A DNA stretch of 64,000 nt from Neoceratodus forsteri (lineage: Eukaryota; Chordata; Ceratodontiformes; Ceratodontidae), in assembly GCA_016271365.2 (NCBI GenBank), contig CM057449.1:1566636501-1566700500 (forward strand). The letters are read 5' to 3'. The notes beneath the pieces are model-generated. The model did not search any database. It was not told the DNA's origin and saw nothing but the letters and a program-made list of their open reading frames with translations. Below, piece after piece: positions 22,538 through 33,749 of this stretch. A program made the translations under genes and the position numbers. Every line of letters starts with the position of its first letter. The stretch's first letter is position 1.

Positions 22538-22932
22538 AAACATAGAATTTGACAGCAGATAAGGACCGCTTGGCCCACCTAGTTTGCCCATTTCCCCTAC
22601 CTAACGGATAAACTGCAGATCCTAGTTAACCAACAGCCTACTTCCTCCTACCCCCCACTAGAATTGCCTTATGCCTGTCCCACACATTCTTGAATTCCCC
22701 CACTGTTTTTGACTCTATGATCTCCTCAGAAAGGCTTTTCCATGCATCTACAACCATCTCTGTGAAGAAATACTTCCTCACATGACCTCTGAGCCGTCCT
22801 CCCTCTATCTTCAAATTGTGCCCCCTTGTTCTTGCACATCTCTTTTTCTGAAAGATGCTACTCTCTTGGACTTTGTTGATTCCCTTGAGGTATTTGAAAG
22901 TTTCTATCATGTCCGCCCTCTCCCTCCTTTCC
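22538..22932 (-). mobile_element. 5'-truncated CR1 LINE 3' end
   Basis: On the minus strand, a frame from 22,910 to 22,638 encodes the ORF2 C-terminus (MIETFKYLKGINKVQ, RKYFFTEMVVDAWKSL, KNVWDRHKAILVGG). It is followed by the CR1 tail, which ends with the reverse complement of ACATAGAAACATAGAA at 22,538. The same subfamily occurs at 40.1-42.3 and 59.4-59.9 kb. Confidence 0.85.
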
Positions 22933-23859
22933 TGTGCATGTGCATGTATTTTAGTGCCTCAGTTCTGTTCTGCTCCAGACTGCTGCAAGTGCTGTGCATT
23001 TCTCTTGACAGCTAAAAAGCACCCCAAGGCAACAGCTCATGCTCAGTTCTTGAAGGTGGGTGCCAATGAGTCGCTGAGCCTAGCTGCCGCTGTGAAGGAT
23101 GGGATTTGTAGTCTATTTGCTTACTCAGTCAGTTTAAAACAGGGTCTCAGTGGAAACAGAAACTCTAACTCCCACAAATAGTCACCAAGGCTGTAATCTA
23201 AGAAAGGAGGACCCTACGTAGTTCAGCATTACTGCACCTACCACCTGCTCTCTTTTACCCTGATGTTCTCATGACAGTGGAGAGAGATACAGTAGGGACA
23301 AGTGGGCAGTTGTTTGATGGAGGGTATACCAGTGTGGGCAAACAGCATTGATAGCATTGCAATTCATAGACAGGCAGTTTAGAAAAAATGTGCAGTTCGT
23401 ATTCATGAGTACACACTGTAAATACACCGAGTGCTGGCAGATAAAGCCTTGCATTTTCTATCCAGTCTGATCATTCCCTACCAGTTCTGTGTATGGCTTG
23501 TCATTGGCCAGAGTTACTAGCCTCTTACCCTTCTGGTACCCCAGTGTACCCCCCTAATGGGCTGTCCCCTACCTCGCTGTCCATCCTCCTACCCCTCCTT
23601 TAGATACAATCATGGCTACTGGAACATGGGGAAAAGTATGTGTGTGTGTTGGGGGCGGCACTGTAGTAATTTCAAAGGAGACCATGATTGCTTACCTTCT
23701 GACCTTGCATGCATTAAAGGGGAACTTTGAATGTTCATGGGCAAAAGTGTGTTTTTTGGGGGGACTGCTGTCCCCATTGCACATATGTTACAGTATGAGT
23801 CTAATTATTCCCCTGTTCCTATTCCATCCAAGTTAGAAACTCATCAATAACTTGGCTTC
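22933..23859. other. No gene recognised
   Basis: A GGGATTTGTAGTC word occurs at 23,101. A TG-rich, G-rich patch lies near 23,640-23,655. No coding signal was seen. Confidence 0.45.
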
Positions 23860-24420
23860 TGCCACCAGTTTCGGTAAAGTATTCTAGGTGCACACTGCCC
23901 TCTCCATAAAAAAGTACTTTCTCACATCCATTTGAATCCCCACTTCACCAGTCTCACCAATGTCTCCTGGATACTGTGTTTTCATTCTTCATGAATAGAT
24001 CCCTGCAGTCTACCCTGCTGATACTCCTCAAGAACTTGTGGATTTTAGTCATATCCTCACTCTTCTATCAAGCCTCAAGTGAGTGTATGTTTAGGTTTTT
24101 CAGCCTTCCCTCATACACCCTTCCCTGCTGCCCCATATCATTTTTGAAGCCCTCCTCTGAACCGTCTTCAAGTGGTTCCTGTCCTTCCTAAGGGGGAGAC
24201 TCCAGGACTGGGCCCAGTACTACAGGTCAGGTCTCACCATGGATCTGTAGAACAACAGTATCACCTCTTTCCTTCTTCTTCCTATGCACCGCAGCATTCT
24301 ACTCCCACATATGCACTGTTGCATTGTGCAGAGGACTTATGATTGCCATGAATAGTGGCTCCCAGGTCTCTTTCTTCATTAGTCTCAACCACTCTCACTA
24401 CCTCGTCCATCAAATAGTAA
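23860..24420 (-). mobile_element. Old CR1-clade LINE fragment
   Basis: Minus-strand translation in several frames gives weak CR1 ORF2 C-terminal words: VQRRASKMIWG-like, then RLKNLNIHSL, then EDMTKIHKFLRSI. Stops are frequent. It is more diverged than the other CR1 copies, so it is probably an older subfamily. Confidence 0.6.
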
Positions 24421-24879
24421 TTTCTAGAGTTTTTTCCTACTGATATACATAACCTTTAGTTTTGTGGCATTGAATTTAAAGAGCTACTATCATCAAACAT
24501 AGCAGGCAAAAAAATGCTATTAAGTTTCTTAAAAGTAGTAAGTTGTTACTTTTTATTTCTGATGTATTTTTCTTTTTCCACTGACTCATTAGAATGTTTT
24601 CTGCCTGATAGTAATAGGTGTGATGTTAAGGTCAGTAATTTACCTGGAGATTGACATATCTATTCTTTCCCCCTTCATACCTCATCAGCATTGTGTCCTC
24701 ACTTATTGTGAGATCACAAGTGACTGATGTTGCAGCAAGTGACTGGATTTTTTTAGTCCACTGTAATGTTACAAGCAGTGAACACATAAGGCTGATAATA
24801 TATGAGGAGCACTAGAACTAGCTAAGTCAGCCCTCAGAGTACTTTTCTACACATAACATTAAAATACATGTATGCATCT

Positions 24880-25436
24880 ATAGAGGGATGGCAGTGCAGG
24901 GCCTGGAGGGCCCTGTGCTTCCACAGGCAAATGAGAACTTGATTATACTATCTAAAAAAGTAAGGAAATAATTTGCAAACACACTTCATTAATGCATCAG
25001 TTAGGGTAACTTAACACCACAAAAGTAGGGAAATGTGTTACTAGGGTTTCACACCCTAATGCCCCACCCCCCAAGCAGTAAAAGGAAATAGAGTTTTGGT
25101 GTTCAACTCAACACCCCACCCACACCCTGCAGGCATCAACAGGTGTTGGTTTGTGAGTTGTCAACCCCAATGCTCACCCTGTTCTCATATACTGTATCCA
25201 TCTCAGCTTATGTACTCATGCAATGGGGTGAGCTTTAGGGTTGACAACCCAAGACACACTGCATGCCTGTTGCTGCCTGCAGGGTGGGGTTGGGTGTTAG
25301 AGTCAGAAACCAAAACTCTAATATTTTTTCCTTTTGCTGCTCAGTGGGTTGGGGGTGGGGCATTAGGGTAAGAAACCCTAGCACCACATTTCCCTACCTT
25401 TGTAGTGTTGAGTTACCCTAACTGGTGCAATGCATA
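24880..25436. mobile_element. Foldback (MITE-like) element, copy B
   Basis: The left side reads TTAATGCATCAGTTAGGGTAAC ... GGGAAATGTG ... AGGGTTTCACACCCTAATG. The right side mirrors it: CATTAGGGTAAGAAACCCTA ... CACATTTCCC ... GTTACCCTAACTGGTGCAATG. The one-sided flank (24,880-24,972) carries GGGCCCTGTGCTTCC, ATTATACTAT and AAAAAGTAAGGAAAT, as in copies A and C. Confidence 0.75.
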
Positions 25437-26039
25437 TATATATGTATATATCTTGTATTATTAATAAAAAAAAGGTTTCAGCCATTTCACACTCGTGTAA
25501 TTGTTAATAACAGCACAGTATCAAGGGAATTTGCGGTATCAGAACTGAAGTCTTCATTAATAATATATAAAGAACTTATTACATTAATAGGTAGAATAAT
25601 AGGTTACAGTAATAGGTTATCATCAAGTGAAAAAAAATGCAACATACAAGGTTAGTGGCAGGCAGGTTGTTTTTTCCTTGTGCATCTTGCCCAGCATAAT
25701 GGTAACACTGGGAAAGATGAACAAGGTAACTGACACTCTGCATCACTATGGTGCCTCAAGAAAAGAATTGATTTTTTAATGGTCACATTGGGCAAAATGC
25801 ACAAATTAACTGATACTCTACACTACTAAGGCAGAACCTACTTTTTACAACTGTGGGCAGAGTCTACTGCTGTTTTGGCATGTCTTGCCTTAAAACAGCC
25901 AATCATGGCACCTTCCATTGGACTTTTGGAAGTATCCTTCTGAAAGTCCATCAGAGCGTGAAACACTCTGCCACAATTGGCCACTACAGAGTAACAGCTG
26001 CACTATTTCAACTGTTACTTCCACATTCCATGGCAAGAA

Positions 26040-26175
26040 CTGCACATGTGCAACTTGTGCACATGCACAGTTCTGCTGGCGCTGCCATCTTGTGAATGGC
26101 ACAATGCCATTCACTGCAACTACACATGCACGAGTGCTGTGCATGTGCAGTTGTGTCGCCGCCATCTTTCAGATG
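26040..26175. repeat. Cluster of TGCACATGTGCA-type palindromes
   Basis: The run AACTGCACATGTGCA ... TGTGCACATGCACAGTT forms a hairpin. Related words ACATGCACGAGTGCTGTGCATGTGCAG follow. GCCATCTTGTGAATGGC and GCCGCCATCTTTCAGATGGC are also inverted pairs. Confidence 0.6.
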
Positions 26176-26297
26176 GCACTCCTTCCACACCCTCCCACTG
26201 CTCCTGTCCTCCCTGCTCCCTTCCAGCACTGGCAGCAAATAAAACCCTCCTGCTTCCTCCCACTGCTGCTGTCTTCCCCACTCCCTCCATTCCCCAT

Positions 26298-26632
26298 TCC
26301 GACATCGGGGTGCCCAACCCCTTGTCAGCATCACGTACCCCCCAACTCATGTGGCAAACTAGGAGCCCACCCCAGTGTGCCCAAATTTATGTTTTTTATG
26401 TTCCTACACTGACATCAGGGTGCCCAATCCCCATGTCAGCATCATGTTGCACCCCAACTCATGTGGCACTCTGGGAGATCACCCCAATGTGCACAAATTT
26501 ATGTTTTTCAAATTTTTTCCCCATGCCGACATCGGGGTGCCCAATCCCCATGTTGGCTTCATGTACCTCCCAACTCATGTGGCACACTAGGAGCCCACCC
26601 CAGTGTGCTCAGATTTATGCTTTGTTTTCTTT
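26298..26632 (+). repeat. Three tandem units of ~113 bp
   Basis: Each unit starts with CGACATCGGGGTGCCCAA or GACATCAGGGTGCCCAATCC. It continues with CCAACTCATGTGGCA and CAGTGTGC-CAAATTTATG. Units begin at about 26,298, 26,411 and 26,526. The flanking GCACCCC... and repeated frames translate only as shadows. Confidence 0.85.
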
Positions 26633-26639
26633 TTTGTCC

Positions 26640-27435
26640 TGTAAATAAAGAAAACTGTCCCCTGATGTCTTTAGTTTTTTTGTCTGTAAAAAATAAAACT
26701 GTCTCTCGTCATCACCCAGTCCCCCATCTCCATCCTCCCACTGAGAACCCACCTCCCCGCACTCCACCCTTACCCCATACTTGCTTCCGGAGGTCAGCGC
26801 TGTCATCTTTTCTGGACCGGGACATGTCTGCACTCTTCAAAGCCGAACCGCAAACTGAAGAATCAAAGGTAATGGTATAATGGCAGTCAGTGGGGTTTTC
26901 AACTTATATTGATATATCAGCCATTTTAAGGGATTTTAGCCTCAAGATTTCAACATGGGATTCTTGGGACCCCACCTTGTGAACACCGTCACTGTCATTT
27001 CATTACTCAGTCCTGAAAGGTGATTTTGCGGCCTCTGTGTGGAATCACCTTTTGGGACCAATTAACAAAATGACATTGCCACTGTTCATGAGGTGGGGTC
27101 TCAAAAAGCCCATGTTGCAAATTTGGTGAAAAAATTCCAAACAAATTACTGCATTACAAATGTGCATTGCGCAGTTTCTACTCACACTCCTAACTTCGCC
27201 AATTTTTTATATTTTCACTCCAGATTTTCAGCATTGCCCTTTTTGCATACCTCCTTATTAACAATACAGCTGTCATTTTTCAGATCTTGCACAAAATGTG
27301 TTTTCACACCTGTGGCACAGAATGGTGCAGTCACTCTGCAAAATCACCTTTGTGGACAAGTGAATAAAATAACAGTGGCACTCTTCATGAGGTGGGGTTC
27401 CAAAAAGGCCATGTTAAAAATTTGGTGAAACAACT
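26640..27435 (+). repeat. Paralogous repeat block 1 (related to 29,620-30,425)
   Basis: Shared words in the same order are: a CCCACCTCCTC-rich segment; TTTCAACATGGGATTCTTGGGACCCCACC; AAGGTGATTTTGCGG; TTCATGAGGTGGGG; TTTCAGCATTGCCCTTTTTG; and CACCTGTGGCACAGAATGG. The pair GACCCCACCTTGTGAACA / TGTTCATGAGGTGGGGTC makes an inner hairpin. It is a two-copy or dispersed non-coding repeat. Confidence 0.7.
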
Positions 27436-28099
27436 CCAAAAAATGATAGAGTTACACTCGGGTGTTCAACATTTGCTATGCACATGTGTAACTTTGGTCA
27501 TTTGACAGCTCTCCACAGCTGTATTGGCTCTGGCTAGATTTTGTTTGTTTAATGGTCACTCTGGGCAAGATGAACAAGATAATTTTGACCATCTGAGTCT
27601 GCACCACTACAGTACCTAATGGCCACACCAGGCAAAACACACAAGGTAACTTAATTGTTGAACACAATGGTGCTTCCAGAGGAGTAAATGGTGGTAAAAA
27701 AATTCTGGGGAAAAGTATAGTATGGGCCCTCAAAAAAGCAACTTGTGAGAGTGGGAGTTTTTTTGTCTGGGTAAATTCTTTTATCTCTCTGACTCTAAGA
27801 GCTTAATGATACACCACCACCACTTCCTGGGCTGAAACGTGGAATGGTAGTACCACCAAGACCACCAATGATGTGTACTGAGACCTTTTACTGCCATGCC
27901 ATGTACTGAGACTTATCACTGTTGTAAACTGGGACCATTATGTGGAGAGGCAGCACACCATAGCCATCAAGGTCTGAATGAAAAGCAAATGTGAGATTTT
28001 AATTTCAACTGTCCTACAGAAATGCACTGTATGTCGTAACTTCTCTTGATTTTAGAGGTGAGGCAGTAAAAACATGCTGAAAGAGAAAAACTCAGCCCA

Positions 28100-29340
28100 A
28101 GGCAACACTTTTATGAAGCTGTAGGGACCCACCAGAGTTCAGCTGAGCAGCTCCGCTACATTAGAGATCGATCATGTTGGTGCCTTTACCTGTGTGTCTC
28201 CCTTGACAACCTCCTGCTGGCTGCCACCATCCTCCAAGAAGCTACAGTCCGAGCAGCAGCTGCAGCAGTAGGTTACATGAATTGTGATACAATTACACTC
28301 CAAACCAGCAGCTTACACACACTAATCTTGGTCCGACTCTGCGACTTGGAGGTGCCAGTCATCTCTCGCCCCTTCCCCTGGCCTGGTTCCAATCCACACT
28401 CCAACCCTGTAGCCTGCACTGTGCAGAGTCAGATAGTGAAATATCACACTTACTTGGGTTTTTGCCTTGGTCTCGGCACTCTGCTTCCTCTGGGACTTCT
28501 TTTTTTTTGTTCCAGCTTCTTCCGCCCATGGGGGTTCTATTCCCCCATTCCACTCTCCACTCCCCATCCTGAGGCTTAACCTCCTCAGTGGAGCTGCCAA
28601 GCAGGTGCTCCCTCCAGGAGACATGGGTCTCTAGTCCTGGCTTGCCCCCCAGGGCAAAGTCGGGGGAGTGGGACCCCCAGCGGACCACAGTCTGAGCAGG
28701 AGCAGCAGTGGAAGTGGGGGCCATCATTACTGACCATCATTTTTCTTTGCAGCTATTTTTCCCCGGTGACATGCAATGATGCCAGCATCCACCCTACCCC
28801 CACTGATGTGTGGTGCTGGCCACGGTGCTACCCCTGGTCTCTGCCAAATGTCTGCATTGTGCCAGACACTCTCCCCCCACCAGGAGAAGGAGAGCAGTCC
28901 CTAGGACATTCAATCCTTCTCCCCTGGTCATCCCCCAGACTCCCGAGTCTGTCCCTGAACCTGGGATATTGGGGCCATAGACAGACGCCTTGCTGCTGCA
29001 CAGGCAGGCTGGTGGCTTCTCTGGGATTTCTAATCTCAACAATTTTTTTTGCAACTTTCCTTCTGGGAGCTGCAGTCCACCCAGCCTGAGTTGATAGAAA
29101 AATACAGTTCACATGGAATGCCGCCACTCGCTCTCTGCTTCCATGTTTCCTCCACCTCATGATGAGTCAGAAAAGGAGTCAACAATGCACACACTAACAT
29201 GCCCTAGGCTTCCCACTTTCAAATGACATCCCTGACATATGTACTAGTGGTTGAGAGGGCTGCCAGCCACTTGGAACAGTGGGAAACTGAGTTTTTTTTA
29301 GCCCTACGAAATGAAATACGGGTGGTCCCAACCCAGTACA
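28100..29340. other. Unrecognised GC-richer stretch with open frames on both strands
   Basis: Several frames of 85-120 codons exist here (for example minus 28,359-28,727 and plus 28,766-29,089), with Pro/Gly/Trp-rich translations. None has a domain or codon pattern I recognise. A retroelement leader or untranslated region is possible; a host gene is not supported. Confidence 0.4.
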
Positions 29341-29356
29341 TAAATATCATCCCAAA

Positions 29357-29404
29357 ATATGCCAGTATTTGAGTTTCAACATAGCAATACAAATACTGGC
29401 ATAT
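29357..29404. repeat. Perfect 15-bp-stem hairpin
   Basis: ATATGCCAGTATTTG (29357-29371) is exactly inverted at 29390-29404, with an 18-base loop. Confidence 0.9.
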
Positions 29405-29619
29405 TTGAGGGTATTTGTGTCAAATAATATTTGGCTTGCACAGTCCTAAAATATATATACCCCACCCTCCATTACTCCACTTATTTAAATGTATGTGGTT
29501 ACTTGCCGCATCTCCATCATTGTCCAGTGGTACCCCTCACCCTTCATTGTCCCAGTTATCATTGGTGGCAATAGCTCCCATCCATTTCTTCCCCATCTTT
29601 TTTATTTTTGCTGAAATGT

Positions 29620-30425
29620 AGAAAGCCATCCCTTATTGTCTTTTATGACCGTTTGCCCTACAAAGAAGAAAATTGTCTATCACCGATTGCGCCCACACAC
29701 TCTCACCCGACCCCCCAATGTGCACCCACCTCCTCACACCCCCCGATGTCCCCCCAGATCACCACTCACCTGAGAAGGTCCCTGGTTCGACACCTGCTCC
29801 CGTTATCGAAGACACGTCTTGCTGCTGGAACTGGTGACTGAATCTGAACTAAGGTAAATGCAGTCCTAGTTATTTCAGTGGGGAGAAGGTTTCAATGTTT
29901 GACCATAACTCTGCCATTTTTTAAGATTTTGTTCCCAAATTTTCAACATGGAGTCCTGGGGACCCCACCTCCTGAATGATATGACTGTCATTAGGCAACT
30001 CTCACCAGAAAAGTGATTTTGTGGTCACTTGGTGAAATAACCTTTGTGGTCGGATTTGTGTAACGACAGTTATATTGTTCATCAGGTGGGGCCATAAGGC
30101 TATGTTGAAAAGTTTGGGTCAAAAGTGTGAAAATGGTTGTGTTATAGGCATTTGGCACAATCTTGCTACGCGTGCTCGTAACTCAGTGAATTTTCAATAT
30201 TTTCATCCCATATTTTCAACATACTCTTTTTATTACTCCACTTGATGTGCGCCACAGCTGCCATTTCTCAAATCCTGTCCAAGATGTGATTTTGCACCTG
30301 TGGCATAGAATGGCGTTGTGGTTGTGCAAAATTATGTTTTGGCTGGGATCTGAAAATTTGCTGTGTTGGGTACATGTGCTGAGGTCATAAATAAAGCCAG
30401 TGTTGAAAATATGGGCTCAAATAAG
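29620..30425 (+). repeat. Paralogous repeat block 2 (related to 26,640-27,435)
   Basis: It carries the same ordered words as block 1, including TTTTCAACATGGAGTCCTGGGGACCCCACC, AAGTGATTTTGTGG, TTCATCAGGTGGGG and CACCTGTGGCATAGAATGG, with clear divergence. Confidence 0.7.
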
Positions 30426-30439
30426 GATATTGTTATATT

Positions 30440-30790
30440 ATCTCAATGGAGGTTCGGACCCTGTGCTACCATCATGACATGTGGATACTACTGTACTATG
30501 TTGATGGAGCAATGGGAGAACAGGGTGTGAAGGATCCTGTGCTCCCACTGTAACATATGGATACTGCGTTACTATCTCAATGGAGCGGCAGTAGCACAGG
30601 GTCCCACAGTAACATATGGATAGTGTTGTACTATCTTGATGGAGGGATGGGAGTGCAGGGTCCAAAGGACCCTGCTTTTCCACTGTAACATAAGGATACT
30701 GTTATACTATCTGGATGGAGGGATGGAGGACCCTGTGCTCCCACAGTGAAATGAGGATACTATTATACTACCTCAAAAAGTAAGGAAATT
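30440..30790 (+). repeat. Tandem array, four to five ~85-bp units
   Basis: Each unit has GGATACTRYTRTACTAT, GATGGAGGGATGGGAG and CCCTGTGCTCCCAC with small changes. The last unit runs directly into foldback copy C through AAAAAGTAAGGAAAT. Confidence 0.8.
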
Positions 30791-30792
30791 AG

Positions 30793-31126
30793 TTGCAAAA
30801 ACCATGTTAATGCATTAGTTAGGGTTGGTGCTGCAAAAGTATGGAAATGACACCCCACCCCTGCCCTACAGAGACTAGGAGGTGTCAGGGAAGGGGGTGG
30901 CACTAGGGTCATCAACCCTAACACTCACCTCATTCCATTTTAAAATAAGCTGGGTGGCAACAGTATAGGAGAATGGGGTGAGTGTTAGGGTTGGCAGCCC
31001 CAGTGCCACCCTTCCCCTGACACCTTCTGGTCTCTGCAGAACAGGGTTGGGATGTTAGGGTGAAATTCTAATGCCTCATTTCCCTATGTTTGTAGTGCCA
31101 ACCCTAACTAATGCATTAATGAAGTT
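30793..31126. mobile_element. Foldback (MITE-like) element, copy C
   Basis: The left arm begins TTAATGCATTAGTTAGGGTTGG and the right arm ends CCAACCCTAACTAATGCATTAA. The inner pairs GGTGTCAGGGAAGGGGGTGGCA and TGCCACCCTTCCCCTGACACC are also inverted, so nearly the whole element can fold back. Confidence 0.85.
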
Positions 31127-31136
31127 TTTATATATA

Positions 31137-31187
<51 letters not shown>

Positions 31188-31188
31188 G

Positions 31189-31246
<58 letters not shown>

Positions 31247-31258
31247 TATATACATTAT
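31123..31258 (+). repeat. (TA)n/(TG)n/(CA)n compound microsatellite
   Basis: About 135 bases of TA, TG and CA dinucleotides with an inner CATGCACA. It is itself nearly palindromic. Confidence 0.95.
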
Positions 31259-32560
31259 AGTGGCATGGTGTGCCACTATAGTTAGGTTGAGGAGCCATTT
31301 ACATGTTAAACCCAAAATTTTGCACCTTAATAACTTTGCAACCATTTGACAGATTTGCCTGAAATTTAGAATACACAATCAAGACACATACACCTTGGGA
31401 TATGTCAAGTTTTGTACCGGTCAGATACATGGCTGCGGAGTTATTAAGCGTGATCTGCGTGTGCATTTACGCTTTTTCTGGAATTCTGCGGTCATGCCTA
31501 CAGGTCATACGGCTTGCGTGACCGGCCCAAAATCTTCAGGGAAGATGCAGCCAGGGTCTTTCAAAGATTTCGTGAAAAAATATTAAACGGTTCAAAAGTT
31601 ATTCCAAAAACAATTTCCCATTATAAGTCATTGGAAAAAGTTAAAAAGTTCGACAGTGTTGCAAATGCACTTCTTACTGTCGCAAATGGCATTTTTACTG
31701 TCGTAAATCCACCATTTTGTTTTCAGTTAGTGATCAGAAAAATGCTTGGCATTTAAAATTGAGACCCTCTAGCAACCTAATTCTTTTGTATTTACCTAGT
31801 TAGGCCCTGAGGATGCTAGCCGTGTCTTTATTTTGGGGTAAAACACCCCAGAAATATGTTTTTCAGATTTCTGGAAAAAGTACTTTCACAAAGTAGTGTC
31901 GCACTCACAAAAGTGTTGCAAATTTTTGTGAAAGCTTTCACAAATCACGACACTACTTTGTGACACTATGCCCAAAATAACTGTAATTCTTTGGCACCCC
32001 GCTGCAAAAGAACGGTTTGGAGTTTTGGACTGAAATTTGGAGGAAACACAGCTGACATCTCACAGATGTGCCTTTCAATGTTTCGTTGGAAAAAATATTA
32101 CATGGCAGCAAAGTTACGGTACTCCAAAGTTGACACTTTCCCATAGGATAACATTACGGCGTACGACGCATTGCAGCAATCGTTTTGGTGCCCTGCCGCA
32201 AAATAACAGTTTGGTATTTTGGGCTGAAACTTGCAGGGAACACAGCCAACATCCCACAGATGTGCCTTTCAGTGGTTTGGTGAAAAAATATTACAGGGAG
32301 GCAAAGTTATGGCAGTCTGAACTTCTGTTTTTTTCCCATAGGATAACATTACGGTGTTCACCGCTCCTTTCAGGGCCCATATCTCGAAAACGGTGCGAGA
32401 TATGGACTTTTTGTCGAAAAATCACTTAGCCCCTTGCAGCAGGCTAAGTACAAAAGTATCCAGGAAACTGATAATTCATATGACTTTTAAATTTTTTTTC
32501 TATGTCGTACGGTTACTGAGATATAAGCAATTTACTATTCCAAGTCCTCATTTTTGTGTT
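31256..32560 (+). repeat. CACTATAGTTAGG-family element with inner tandem repeat
   Basis: It starts with a hairpin (TATAGTGGCA ... TGCCACTATA) and TTTTGCACCTTAATAACTTTGC, as at 20.3 kb. Two tandem units of about 190 bp lie at roughly 31,989-32,184 and 32,185-32,375, sharing CCACAGATGTGCCTTTCA, AAAAAATATTACA and CCCATAGGATAACATTACGG. A hairpin CACAAAGTAGTGTCG / CGACACTACTTTGTG lies at 31,887-31,965. No transposase was seen. Confidence 0.6.
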
Positions 32561-32973
32561 GCAAGAGTCATTATTTTGCATATATTCTTTGTACTCACTG
32601 TCTTTCTCTATACAGCTTTTGGGTAAAACCAGCCTGTGTGCTTACATTACTGTTACCATTACCTTTTCTGCTTGCGATTCCGTACCCGTTTCACTTACCA
32701 TTCACGTTTACGCCACCATGTGCGTAACCCTTTGCGTTTTCATTTGCGGTTGCATTTGTGCTGTTTTTAACATTTCTCTCTACAGTACTGTTTCTCTTTC
32801 TGTTTCATTTTGCATCACCATGTGCATTACGATTTGAATTTGCAGGCACAATGTTACCATGTGACAAGACATCACATGGCGGGAGCACGGGCCCCACAGG
32901 GTCCCACGCTCCCGCCACTGCATTACATTCACTATTTCTCATTATCATTCTCAAAAAGAAGGGAAATTAGAGG

Positions 32974-33310
32974 CAAAAAACTCCATTTAATGCATCAGTT
33001 AGGGTTGTTCCACAGCGACAAAAGTGAGGAAATTCGATGTTAGGGTTGAAACCCCCTTTCCACCCCTCCAGCCCACCCCCCCAACTGGAATCGGGGTGCG
33101 CATTGGGGTCATCAGTCCCAACTGTCACCCCATTCTCCTATTCCTCAGCTCTTTACACATGTGAGGGTGACAGTTAGGGCTGATGACCCCAATGCGCACC
33201 CGATTCCAGTTGGGGGTGGGCTGAGGGTGCAAAGGGGTTTCAACCCAACATTGAATTTCCTCATTTTTGTCGCTGTGGAACAACCCTAACTGATGCATTA
33301 ATGGAGTTTG
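32974..33310. mobile_element. Foldback (MITE-like) element, copy D
   Basis: This is the best preserved copy. The arms (TTAATGCATCAGTTAGGG ... and ... CCCTAACTGATGCATTAA) are inverted over almost the whole ~335 bp, meeting near 33,140. Inner pairs such as CAACTGGAATCGGG / CCCGATTCCAGTTG are exact. Confidence 0.9.
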
Positions 33311-33311
33311 C

Positions 33312-33316
<5 letters not shown>

Positions 33317-33343
<27 letters not shown>
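33317..33343 (+). repeat. (AT)n microsatellite between two foldback copies
   Basis: About 13 AT units lie directly between copies D and E. Confidence 0.95.
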
Positions 33344-33344
<1 letters not shown>

Positions 33345-33347
<3 letters not shown>

Positions 33348-33735
33348 TCAGTTACTGCATCAGTTGAGGTTGATTCCACCAACAGAAGTCTGGAAATTTG
33401 ATGTTGGGGTTACCAGCCTACCCTCCCCAACACACACACTATCCACAGACCAACAGGCTCTGGGGCATGCCTTGGGGTCGGGCATAACTCTCACCCTATT
33501 CCACATGTAAACAAGCTGAGATGGTACAGTATAGAAGAATGGAGTGAAAGTTAGGCCCAATGACCCCAAGTCACACCCCAGTGCCTGTTGGTCTGTGGAT
33601 GGTGGTGTGTGTGTGTGTGTGTGTGTGTATGTGGGGGGGTAGGGTTGGTAACCCTAACATCAAATTTCCAGAATTTTGTTGGTGTGGGATCAACCATAAC
33701 TGATGCATTAATAGAGTTTTTTTGCAATGAATTTC
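33345..33735. mobile_element. Foldback (MITE-like) element, copy E
   Basis: The left arm has ACTGCATCAGTTGAGGTTGATTCCACC ... AAATTTGATGTTGGGGTTACC. The right arm mirrors it with GGTAACCCTAACATCAAATTT ... GGATCAACCATAACTGATGCATTAA. A (GT)n run at about 33,603-33,630 lies in the right arm. Confidence 0.85.
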
Positions 33736-33749
33736 CCTTCTTTTTGAGA

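Noticed and set aside
28359..29089. Pro/Gly/Trp-rich frames of 85-120 codons as a possible host gene
   Set aside because: No domain, no splice-bounded conserved exon and similar frames on both strands; treated as unrecognised non-coding DNA.
31071..31378. Open frames of Tyr/Ile/Val repeats on both strands
   Set aside because: They are translations of the TA/TG/CA microsatellite.
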